DNA of 60,000 bases from positions 18,230,001-18,290,000 of the forward strand of contig OU612073.1 in NCBI GenBank assembly GCA_914767715.1. The letters are read 5' to 3'. This document shows positions 13,081 through 24,400 of this stretch, one piece after another. The first letter of the stretch is position 1. Each line of letters begins with the position of its first letter. This DNA comes from Membranipora membranacea (lineage: Eukaryota; Bryozoa; Gymnolaemata; Cheilostomatida; Membraniporidae). The notes under the pieces are model-generated. The model was not told where the DNA came from, searched no databases, and saw only the letters and a list, made by a program, of their open reading frames with translations. The position numbers and the translations under genes are program-made.

Positions 13081-13152
13081 TATAAAAGGCAGATGTGTGG
13101 CTTACTCTAAACACAGAGTTTGAAAACTTGTCTGACTACCACAACTTTCAAG
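13081..13152 (+). promoter_or_regulatory. TATA box and 5' leader of copy B
   Basis: TATAAAAG at 13081-13088 is followed, at normal core-promoter distance, by a leader segment ending in tttcaag at 13152 and a GTAAGT donor. The leader would be spliced to the acceptor at 13384-13385, directly before the ATG. The arrangement mirrors 11563-11493 on the other strand, so the two genes are divergently transcribed from promoters about 1.5 kb apart. Confidence 0.7.
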
Positions 13153-13385
13153 GTAAGTAGCTAAATTCTGTTACAGTATACAATTCTACTTCAATTTAGT
13201 ATTAATGTTTGAATCAACCTGTTGTAATGTAATCATACGTAAATATCAAATTTGTAAAGTGCAACTGTTTAGCAGTTTAATGTACTCATGACTATTTGTA
13301 TATAATGTGTATAATATCTTTCCATGTAGCTGAGAAATGACGCGGGCGTTTCACTTATCTGAAGATATCCATTTATCTTTTTTAG

Positions 13386-14212
13386 ATGAACAAGCTGATT
13401 ACTTCCTTAGCCGTGTTTGCTGTCGTTCTTGGTGAGTCTAAGTATCCTTTCCCCTTGAATTGCAGCTTTGTTTGCATGAATTAATCTCTTATCTTTCGAA
13501 TTCTTCGCAATCGCTAAATCCCATGTATAAATATTTTTGTCATCCGAACAATGTGGAATCAAGAAATATATTTTTACTGCCAGATTCTACCCCTGATAAA
13601 AACATGTTGCTCCGATCATAAAGAAGAAATTTTTGATTTTATGAAAAAGTATTTGGGGAATTTGAGTAATTTACACCTTTTACAAAACACGTGATTAGCC
13701 GAGTATTACTTGAACAATAGTCACAGTCTGTAGTCTCTGAAAACTGCCTTTTTGTTATAGGCTTTTGCCTTGCTGCATATGCACCTGCTCCTAAGAGAGG
13801 GAGTAGCAGCAATGTAGATGGTATTGACGGCGGTGATAGCAACAATGAAATGAGTGGAGGAAACATGGGTGGTGGAGATGATGGAAGAGGTGGACATGGT
13901 GATAATGGTGGAAATGATGGTAGGGATGCGCATGGAGGAAAAGACGGAAAGGGAAGAGATGATGGTATGGGTGGACATGGCGATAATGGTGGAAAAGATG
14001 TTGTTGATGGCAAAGGTCGACATGGGTTAACTGGTCTAAGTGGTGATGATGGTCTACGTGGTCGTGGTGGAAAGGGTGGTGATGATGGCAGCAGAGGAGG
14101 ACGAGTGGATGATAATGGACGAACTAGAGTAGTTACCTTTGGAGGTGATTTCAATAAAATTTTATCACTTGATGTTCCTATTCCTCAGAGTTGCTTCATT
14201 TGCCTAAAATGA
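13386..14212 (+). CDS. Secreted Gly/Asp/His-rich protein, copy B
   Basis: Exons 13386-13431 and 13761-14212 with a phase-1 intron encode 165 aa. The signal peptide starts MNKLITSLAVFAVVLG and ends near AAYA, followed by APKRGSSS and then a Gly/Asp-rich repeat region (GGHGDNGG, GKDGKGRDDG, GLRGRGGKGGDDG). The tail VVTFGGDFNKIL is shared with copy A, but the last residues differ (here ending ICLK with two Cys). It is 17 aa longer than copy A because of extra repeat units. I do not recognise a named family. The bias toward Gly, Asp and His is typical of matrix or metal-binding secreted proteins, but no function is shown. An aataaa-like signal lies near 14520. Confidence 0.8.
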
Positions 14213-15090
14213 GCAAAAGAGATGATTATCCATTCCATACATCATAGCATATATAAATTACAAGATCAAAATATTTTATGTTTATTTTTAGGTCACAATA
14301 GCTACGTCAGCTAGATGAAGAAAGAGAAAGTGGGAAAGGATACATTGAATGTTCATCATCAAGCTGCTATTCTCTCTCTTTGGCTATTCGTATAGATCAA
14401 AAAAATAACCATTACTTCATTAACTTTGAAACCGTGTCGTAATGATAATAGTGCGGTAGATGCATTCAAATTGTTTCTTTAACGGTGAAGAAAAATTCAT
14501 GTTTGATCTACGTGCAACAAAAATAAACATACTGGTAAAAACACTCATTCTTATTTCTGTCCTCAATCTTGTAAGAAAATCAATCTGCATTCAAATTTCT
14601 CTCAACATACTTGATAATGACTAAACCATAAAATATTAGGAGCGCATCTAAGATTTTTTTAGCCTCCGATATTTCAAAATTGATTTGTTTGATACTTTTG
14701 TTACTAAAGTCTGTTACAAATATTAAAGGGATCAAATGCGGAAAACAATTATCTACTGTTTTACTCTTCAAGTCTTTAGTTTCAAAATTAGAAGGTAATG
14801 ACTTTAAAGGCAGGGTGGAGATTACGTGACACCTCTAATTTATGGTTTGTTGACGTCTCTGGTGTCAGGAATATGGCCTTGACACTGAAAACTTGCATTT
14901 CCCACCCAGCAAATAAGGTGGTTCCTTCATCTATATAAGTTTACGGTTTTTGCTGGAAATTACTTATTTGCAACAGTTACTTTGTCTCAACCTCATTGAA
15001 TGAATTAAATTTTATATAATCATAAAACACAATGTGATGTTAAAGTAAATGATGTAATGTACTATGATATGATATATAATGATAGACACC

Positions 15091-15890
15091 AAGTGGGTCA
15101 CATATCGGTTATATCCTCCTGTTCAGAGTACGGTAGTACGAGTCATCTATAAAGAAGAGAAATATTAATCAAGATGATCTGATAGGATGCAAATTTCCTC
15201 AATAAATACCTATTTCAGTATCATCCCAGTATAGAGATCAGATTTGATATGATGTAGATAAATTCCATGGTAAGTCACAAATCTGTGTGGCCAATCATAG
15301 GTCAATTTTCATACAAAATAAGACTTGAGCACCAACAAGTAGCTACTACTTTTAAAGACCATCATACCCCTTTCTCAAAATCAAAATTAGAGGGGCATAC
15401 AAACACAAGGTAAAATACTTATTGACACAATTTAAGTTTGAAATGCTCCTTGACTCATAAACATTACGTATCTTCCAAATTACATGGATATCATAACAAT
15501 ATCGAAACCATGTGCATCTATGGATGACCCTTATTAAACTGTTAAAATGTTATCCTGATCACATCGATCAATATCTCTGGGTGCTGAACAACAACATAAA
15601 ATATTTATGCAATGTTTGGCCCTTCTGTAAACAGTGTTGGCCTGTGTTAGGTGACCAAAATAAAAGCAAAACAATTTGATGTCTGAGTTTGAAATTTGTG
15701 AAAATTGAAAAAAATTTGAATAGATGTTTGCCAAATGAAAAATAAGACAGCTGGTTCAGTGACGTTGAGGGATTTTATTTTCTGGATAACCGTGAAAAAC
15801 AAACTTTTCATACTGGAGATTTGTAATAAAAAGAATAGCTTGAGGTCACTCTATCTCATTTCGCAAGGGCCTGAGTTCAAGGTCACAGAC
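15091..15890. other. Non-coding stretch
   Basis: Between the inverted duplication and the tRNA-bearing duplicated segment I see no gene, tRNA or terminal repeat. Open frames here are short and lack splice partners. Confidence 0.5.
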
Positions 15891-16076
15891 ACAGAAATAA
15901 TTGCACTGCCTTTGCCTTGGCTTATTTTTTTCTTCATATCAGGTGGTTATGGGCTTTGACCAGCTCATGTGCTGGTTAAGCACAGGGTTATCATTAGGCA
16001 ATTATCACCACAAAGCGTTTTAACATTCTAATTTGTTGTCTTTTTGAGAATATCTTAGAGAGTGTATATCAGCCAA

Positions 16077-16146
16077 TCCATGATAGCATAGTGGTGAGTA
16101 TCCCCGCCTGTCAATTCAGAGACAGTCTGAGCGACAAACAGGATAT
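16077..16146 (+). pseudogene. Truncated tRNA-Asp(GTC) pseudogene
   Basis: It matches the 5' half of the complete copy at 19592: acceptor strand, D arm, anticodon stem CCCGC, loop CTGTCA and most of the intron. The sequence diverges at ggatattta, and the 3' exon with T arm and acceptor is absent. The acceptor also carries an A in place of G. It cannot form a tRNA. Confidence 0.8.
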
Positions 16147-16590
16147 TTATGTTCCAACTGCTGTATACATGTGTTGGCAATGTTATCATCGAAAATATCA
16201 GATCAAAAAAATACAATATCTGTGTATCCTCAAATTCAACTGCTAATTTGGTACATGCCCCTTCATCAGCTAACATGTGTGCTTGGAATCTCAGTAATGA
16301 TTTTGTTTTTAAATGCCACGATACTAGCTCCTTTGATTTCACTTATTAGAAATAGTGCCCTCTTTTAAAATCAGAACACAATAGCAATAATACTAAGAAA
16401 CCATAGATAAGAACTATTCCATATTTTAGGATAATTAGACAGGCTCTTTTTGACCGCTTGACCCAAAAAATAGTTGAATGCTTTAAACTGAATACTAAAA
16501 GCGGCCAAACGCTAGAACAGCTAACATCATGATATGATCTATATTCACTGAAATAAAAAAGTCTGACACTATCGTGTGATGTTCAGCCAG

Positions 16591-16708
16591 TCCGTGATAG
16601 TATAGTGGTGAGTATCCCTGCCTGTCAGATCTGAACAGTCAACCAGGTTATCCTGTTCAGTAGTTCAGCAGATCGCAGGAGACCGGGGTTCGATTCCCCG
16701 TCATGGAG
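16591..16708 (+). tRNA. tRNA-Asp(GTC) with 46-nt intron
   Basis: The mature sequence folds as a canonical tRNA-Asp. The acceptor strands TCCGTGA and TCATGGA pair with one G-T. The D arm contains the A box (tagtatagtggtgagtat). The anticodon stem CCTGC pairs with GCAGG, the loop is CTGTCA+C with GTC at 16624-16626, and the T arm is cggggTTCGATTccccg. An insert of 46 nt (16628-16673) lies exactly between positions 37 and 38, the standard site of eukaryotic nuclear tRNA introns. Without it the gene closely matches the highly conserved animal tRNA-Asp. I do not know of animal tRNA-Asp genes with introns; these are usual for Tyr, Leu(CAA), Ile(TAT) and Arg(TCT). Confidence 0.88.
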
Positions 16709-16839
16709 AGCTAGACTTTTATTAGGGTTATCTCCTCTTTTGACAGTTTATGATAACTTCTTAATCCACTATTATGGTATGTTTAAACAGGTTTAAAGAG
16801 AGACTCATGTCTTACAAATCTCTCTGCACTGTATTATAT

Positions 16840-17400
16840 GATATTTATTAATTCATGAATTTTTTAATTTCATAAAAAAACACTAGGGTTATTAATAAAA
16901 ACAGTTCAATAAAATGTGATTTCCAAGGGATTATAATACGTGACAATTAATGAGGGTTCTAAATAATAATGGTGATGGTTTGTTTACTTTGAAAGCTTGA
17001 GTCAATTGATCTCATGACACGATCTATTCGGTCATTTAAAGTTGAACATCTGGAAGGATATTCAGATTGAGTCTCAGTCTTAACTTATTAGCTAGCCTCC
17101 TTTGTTGTCTGAGAGTCTTGCAGGCCTCGTCACAGACGCTCCTACAAACAGAAATATGGAAAAATGTAGAGCATGAAGTTCCAATGCTGGTGGCAAACAT
17201 CATTGAAGAGACTATAAAAAATTTCTACCCACTCACGTTTTTGTCATAAAAGAGTATGCCGTGAAGATTTTGAACTCCCTGCGATATGGAAGCAGACAAG
17301 AAAGGCATCCTAAAATTTCATTGGATCACCCTTTTTCTACATAAATTATGAATTTTGAAACTTACATGTAAAATTTAAAGAGATGAAAAAGATATCAGCA
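16840..17400. repeat. Dispersed repeat R1, right copy
   Basis: Same-orientation partner of 7908-8480, with many substitutions and small indels. It lies just downstream of the first tRNA segment. Short open frames here are not conserved between the copies, so I treat it as non-coding. Confidence 0.75.
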
Positions 17401-18466
17401 CAGTGAGAAAAGTAACAAAAAGACTGCCTTCTGTAGCATGGTAAGATCTGCCAGAGCTGATGCTTGCCCCAGCCACTTGGTTTTTACTATTTGTACCATG
17501 CATACTTTGCTTCCTTTTACCACCTCTTGCTCTAGGCCCCTGTCCACTATGAGGTCTACAAGCATAGCAAACACCCACATAGATCAAAAGCACATGGAAA
17601 GCTTGTAATACCCATACCACCAGATGCTTGAAGCATGCAGTTCAGGCGTGCCTTTCTTATTTTTGTGACATTAAAACACAAGGCTGTCATTGTAAAGCTG
17701 TGCCATGCAGTTACACTTAGATTCTTGAGTGATTGTGTGTTAAACAGTGTTGGCCTATGTTTTGTGCAATCTGATGTGGCTTATCTGTCCTTTTTTGTAT
17801 AAAGACAGCTCTCAGATTGAAACACAGAAATAGTAGATCAGACTTTAAAGCATCCATGAAATTAAGATTGGGATTATCAAAGCTGTTTCAAAACAAGCCC
17901 AAACTTGACTCTCTCGGACCGCTACAGGCTGTGTTATGAGGCACTGAATTCGACCCTTTCAATATTCGCTCGTGAAATTGGAAAGCCTGGGTGTGAGGTC
18001 ACGTCAGGGTTTTTGGCCGATATTCGAAATTTTTTGTATTTGGAACTATTAAAGTGAAACCAATTTTTTTCCCCCACAAATTATGCGTTTATCTCCTTCA
18101 ATTTTTTGTTTTGGATTAATCTCTATGATGACATAAGCTACGTTGGATTTCAACTCGTTTCATCAAATTTTGGCGAAATATAAAAAATACAAAGTTTCTA
18201 ATGGTAGACATATACGCAAAATGTATGTCCATGACATCATATCCCCTTGCGCAAAGCTCGCGAGCAAACCTCAGCGAGGCCTTACTTTGATAAGATGTAA
18301 CTTCAGTCCTAGTTGACCAATTGGGCTGCTCTTGGGCTCATTTTAAAGCTTATAAGCTGGAGCTGTTCCCTTGATTACTTTAAGGATTACTTCATGGATG
18401 TTTTAAGAACAAGAGACTTTTCAATCTGGTGAAGGAAAGACAGCAAAACATTTTATATTGTTATAC

Positions 18467-21400
18467 CTACTTTGGACTGCTTGTTCTCTGAATTAAAGGT
18501 TGTTTGCAGCAGCCTGTACAGCACTTCATACTACCATCACAGTGAGAATCATCCCCACATGCCACATCACAGCTCTCAGCAGTTAGAGCAGTGGGGCACC
18601 TGCCCTCTTTGGGTTCGTAGAATTCCCATGTACGCTCAGTGGTGGTTGTTGTAGTGGTAGACACTGAGCGGTAAACTAGTAATAGAAGAGAAACACTGTA
18701 GTGTGATCAAATAAACAATTTGGGGTAAAGCCATCTTAAATTATTCGGTGATATATGTTAAGATTCTTCTGTCACTGTCACTTCTACCCGTCGGATAATC
18801 AAAAGATCATTCTTCATCATTTCTGTCTTGCATACATAACAAGTTGGCTGGGCTCTATAATCTGACTGTGCATCACCTTGTGGGCTGGGTTGGTGTGGGG
18901 GGACCCTGACAACCTCCCCTCAGCGACGCGGGGCAGTGTCCAAAACCGCCAAAGCTCTTAAAATATTTGAATTTTTTGTTGTTGTATCATCTGGTCTCAT
19001 TGTGTAATCAGTCCAAGTATCTGGTGTTACCCCTACCAAATAAGGTTACTTGTCATGAATGCTGTCTTGATTGACATGAGTTACCTTCAGGAGGAGGGTT
19101 GTTTGGATCTGGTGTAGGACAGACATCCTCCACACTATTGGCTGACTCTGGTACAGAATCTCCACAGAATGGGCTCACAATCTCCTGCCAGTCTGAGGTT
19201 ATTTTTGCTGTCACATTTTCAGCTCCTCGACATGCATATGTCACATTGAAACCAAAATAGTCATAGAACCAGTAAGTGGCATCATGGATGCAGTCATATG
19301 GAGACTCCAACACTCTGAAACAAGAGAAGCAGACTGTCATAGAGCCCTTTTATGAAGCCAACCATATGAGTGTTTCCATAAAAGAATTGCCATTGCCTTG
19401 GCCTATTATTTTCTGCATGTAAGTGGTTACTTTTCACTTATATCGAGGTACTCCTGGTTAAGACCAGTTCACCACCAGTTCACCAGTTCACCACATGGTT
19501 ATCTCTAAGCAATTATCATCGCAGGGAGAGTGATTTAATTTGTTATCTTTCGATATCGATTTTAGAGATTAACCATATTTATATCAGCCAATCCGTGATA
19601 GTATAGTGGTAAGTATCCCCGCCTGTCAATTCAGAGTGAATCTGAGCGACAAACAGGATATCCTGTTCAGTAGTTCAGCAGTTCGCGGGAGACCGGGGTT
19701 CGATTCCCCGTCACGGAGAGCTTGCTTTTATTTAAATTCACAATCTCAACTGTATACATCAGATGAGTTGACAATATCACATCTATGACAGTTACGATAT
19801 CTATCCAAGCTCAAAAGAACTGATCATTTGGTACCTGTCTGCACTAAGAAGGCCAAATCTAATGTGTTTATGAAACTCAGTATAGATCACAATGTTAAAA
19901 GATCCTATGGATTTAATCCTTCCGAGTTGTGCCCTCTTCGAAGATGGGAACACAATGACAAATAATTATAATCCAAAAATAAGAACTATTCTCATCAAGC
20001 TAACAAGACCTAGGAGCAGCTGTTACTCCTTGATTAGAGTGGCTTTTCTTTACCAAACAAATAGTGAGCGGCCTAACAAAAGAATAATCATCATGATTCT
20101 TATTCACTCATACAAGGAAGAAAAAATTATTGTGAATTGACCAGCCCGTCCGTGATAGTATAGTGGTGAGTATCTCTGCCTGTCAGATCTTAACAGTCAA
20201 ACAGGATATCCTGTCCAGTGATTCAGCAGATCGCAGGAGACAGGGGTTCGATTCCCCGTCATGGAGAGCTTGCTTTTTAATAAGTTATCTCCCCCTTTGA
20301 CAATCTATGATAACTTCCAAAATCAGTTTATGTATTATTCATCATTGATGTCACACTGTTTACAAACTGACTCAGTTCTCATGTGTCTTTTTGTACTGTA
20401 GCGACAATACAACAAAGAATATGATCATTTTGCTAATGGAAGCTCACTATTTTCAATTGCCAATGAATTAATTCAGTCACTTCGAGGCATTAAAGACCCG
20501 ATTGACACACCTGGCTTCCTCGGTGCTCATGTGCAATGTGCATGTAAATATATATCATATTTTGGTCATGTTTTTTACTTTTTAAATCCAAAACTCAATA
20601 AAGATAAATGGAAAGCAAAAAATGCAATATCACACCATAATATGGACGGAGAAAGGCTTTTAGAATTTACAAAGTAACCTTCACAGCTTAACTTACTGGC
20701 ATGCATGAGTCAGATTATTTGCCATAGCTGGATCTTGGTCTATATTGTAATATATTCCGTAGCTAATATCTGTGCTCTAAAATGAAAGATTATATCTGTT
20801 GATGTGTCTGTTGCAGAAAACAAATCCATCCATCATCAGAAAATAGACATGACGCACCTGCAAAATATCCTCTGACAAACAGTCATGTTATTACGCCTTA
20901 AAGATGGGAATGGGTGCCTTTGAGCAGCAGCGCCAAAATTTTTTCAAACTAACCAAATATATACATTGTAGCAGGCAGTTTGGGAGAAGCCGCTCTAAAC
21001 TACCTTATTTGATGTATGATGGGAGAATGATAGGCTTTACATAAAGAGCTACAAACTCCTGGTAAGAATCTAGTTTTCTGTGATTAGGTCTTACCTTGAC
21101 TGGTCCGAAGCAGAAATGTTGTATGATGGTGGCACATTGAGATTTGAAGGTTGCTCTGAGGTCACACTCCATCTGCCATTTGAACTTCTCAGACTTATAC
21201 CATCTCCTAGCTGGAGTACAGTCACCAGTACAATCCTGTCCTGTTAGGGAGAGAGTGTCCTCCACACATTTGTAATAACTAAAATCATATCATAAATTTC
21301 AATTTTCCAAAACTGACATTGTTTGTCTACAGTACAAATGAGCGAATTTATTGCAAATATCCTACATAAAAGTTGACTGAACAATTAATACACCATATCT

Positions 21401-24400
21401 GACATCTTTCGGTTAAAATTGCAAGTTTTCGTCTCTATGAGAAGTAGGGGTGCCCTAAGGGCGCGGTCGCAATATTTTCAGTTTGTAGGCAGGTCAGAGC
21501 ATACCTGGGGCACAGTGCCCAGGACAAGAACCCACAGAACATCCAAAACTTGAGTGTTTGAGGGCAGGTGCTCTAACTGACTGGGCTACCTTCTACTCCG
21601 TTATGATCATAGGGAGATAGGTAGGCTATAACATTTAAGATGTTATTGATACTTACTCCTCTAGTTGTTCGCCGCATTGATTTCTGTTATGCTTTTTACA
21701 TATGGCTGTGTCTGCAAATCTACAACCTAGAACGGAAAGAGAACTATGATTATCGACAGATACAATCACACATAAAGAAGAGTAATGAGGCATTACGCCT
21801 GGTATTATAGAACCTCATTTAATCAGAGATAATCCTTATGGACCAACTAGATTATCACAACCATGGCTAATCTAGACAAAAAATATTTTGGCTGGGCTTT
21901 CAGATCAGATCAAATTCTAGTTTCCAGCCTCTATCATGTGCAAGGCAAAAGGCTTGGAAAGTTTATTTGGATTGAAATCTGATTGAAAAATTCCACCTAC
22001 TTGCATCACCAGGTCGGTACCTTCCCTCACAATATAATGACATCATAGCTTTAAACTGCATATAGACATTACTGTTAGCCAGTGCAGTCTGATCCTCCTC
22101 GCCGCTTGAAGTGGACAGACAAGTCTCGAAACATGCTTCAACTACATCACCATCGCTACAAACACAACACAGCACTAAATTTAACGTTGTGTTATAAACA
22201 TGAGACAGTTTGTAAGTAAACTTGACAATTTGTTAGCAATTGTAATTTAACTAAATAACTGTAAATTACGCAATCATATTTATTCCATGATCATTTTTTA
22301 TTTTAGAAACTAAATGTCGTTGATTATTTAAAATTGTAGTAAGACATAATAATCGACAACTTAATGCTAGTTAGGACATAAGTATTGAAGGATGAATGGC
22401 CTACGTAAATGATAGTGCAGCTTATTTAGACCCCAGTTGGTAAACAAGGAGCGCTGTGGCTCTACAAAGCTAAATCACTTCAGATAGAGGATACTTGGAA
22501 GAGTCAAGGGATGCTGTTTGAATAGATATAAAGCACGTAGTTGAAGTTAGTTCACGTGAGAAAGGTAAAAGGTATTTTTTATCAATTTTAAGGCATTGCG
22601 AATCGATCTAGCGTAAGTGAAGGGAATAGAGATTTAATTGACTATGATAATATCTTCTCTTAGATATTTATCTGGATGCAGGTTCTCCCATATCAATTAT
22701 ATTATTCCATTATTTACCTGCATGTTTTAATGCCAGCCAGCTGAAACCAGTTTGTTACATTTCCATCTCTGGAAAAGTAGTCAAAATATTTCTGCTGCTG
22801 GAAACGATCCAGAAATATTCCTGCATCGACCTGACACTGTCTGCATACCGCTGGAACCCAAGAAAATACATGATGAAAACATGGGACTTTGTTTTTATGA
22901 CCAGACCACAAGTTTTATCAAAAAAAAACAAAAAAACAAATCAAGCAATCATAAACAACATGTTACCTACTTTTTCTTCCTACACTAACTTGATCCGATT
23001 GCCAGAAACTCAAATATGTGTTTGGTACCGCTTGTTGACTTTTTGTAGGGATGTTTTTAGGATCAAAATGTTGAGTTGCTGATTCATCTCTGGGTGGCTT
23101 ACTTATTAACTTAATCATTTCAATCATCACACAAGTCAATAAGCCTTAATGTCTGTTAATTCAGAAATCTTGGTGAGGGAAATCAAATTTAACGAGTATT
23201 TAATATGTTCCCTAATGGTGATTATAGAAGTTAGTGTTTTTTTATTGCTGAACAACCAAAAACATCTTGTCTCTATATTTATCCTAGCTAAATCTTGATG
23301 GTTTAGCTTTTTGAACTTCGGCCAAAAAACTTTCATTTCGGGTAAAGCAAAAACGAGAGACATTTCTCTTACCATCGGGTGCTGGTGGTCGCAGACTGAA
23401 AGCCCTGCAAAAGGAAATAACAAGTAATGACATCACTTATCACTGAACATTATAATAACCTGGTCATTACAAACCAGATTAAGATTAAGAAGCGGTGGAT
23501 TAACAACTCTATCCTGCAGTTTGAAATAGCTTGTATTAAATCAAAATGTTAATAATTCGCTGTTGCAAGAGGAACTAGAAGACACAGATAATAAAAAAGG
23601 CTAAACTTTTCTGTAAAACCTGTTAAAATGATGACCAACTGTTTTTTCATAAAGAAAGGAGCATATTGAATGCTTCTTCCTATAGGTACAGCGGTTTTCT
23701 AAAGTGTTACACAAATCAGTTTCACCAAAACATCAAACATAATTTTCATATAAATCATACCCTGTTCTACTTGATGGGTTTAGTTGATAATGAGCATCAT
23801 CTGGTAGATGGAGTAACTCTTCGTTCTCAATAACCAAGGCTGAGCTGTAACCTGGTAATAACATATACATTCACAATAAGTCCTACTGGGTTTAGGTATA
23901 GAATAAACGCAGCAATGGTGTGGTATAGTGGCGAGTCCGAGCTTTTGATGAAATAATTGATCTATCACTCCATGACTGAAATGGATAACTTTAGCCCTTT
24001 ATTCAAAGTATAGGGATATCTTTGTTTCCAGTTTATTGTTAGTAGCATATAAAAATCAAATGATAGCCACAGATAAATTGTTAACTTTCTCCATTCAAAA
24101 CATACTCTTATGGCTGGTGCACATTGTCCCAGACGACCATCCCAGATCGCCATCCCAGACAATGTGAACATGAAAATGACACAATCCCAGACTGTCTGGG
24201 TCCGTCTGGGATGGTATCTGGAAAGATCGTAAGCGTCAAACTTTCCCGATGCTGTCCCAGATGGACCCAGACTGATTTTGCATCTGGGTGCTATGTGCAC
24301 CAGACATTAGGATGATCTGGGATCATCTGTGTCGATCTGGGACGATCTGGGACGATCCCAGACAATGTGAACATTATCCCAACGCTATCCCAGACAAAAA

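Larger units (their letters stand above)
12690..15090 (+). repeat. Right arm of large inverted duplication
   Basis: Reverse-complement partner of 8780-11990. It lacks the MITE pair and has diverged by many substitutions and small indels, so the duplication is not recent and is not an obvious assembly palindrome. Non-coding flanks on both sides of the gene are also conserved between the arms. This shows duplication of a genomic segment rather than retrocopying, as do the shared introns. Confidence 0.9.
15895..16750 (+). repeat. Duplicated tRNA-Asp segment, copy 1
   Basis: This segment of about 0.85 kb aligns in the same orientation with 19385-20310. Shared landmarks in order are: tttgccttgg-type start, ggttaagcac/ggttatc...gcaattatca, taatttgtt, a first tRNA-Asp (truncated here), gtgccctctt...gaacacaat, aagaactatt, a second tRNA-Asp, and ttatctcc...tttgaca...tatgataactt. 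The divergence is moderate. Confidence 0.85.
19385..20310 (+). repeat. Duplicated tRNA-Asp segment, copy 2
   Basis: Direct partner of 15895-16750, carrying two tRNA-Asp genes of which both are complete here. It lies antisense inside the intron between exons 9 and 8 of the WAP gene (19315-20696), so RNA polymerase III genes sit opposite to a polymerase II transcript. Confidence 0.85.

Noticed and set aside
23920-23950. tRNA-Asp-like word gtggtatagtggcgagtcc
   Set aside because: Only an A-box-like fragment, with no anticodon stem, T arm or acceptor partner nearby.
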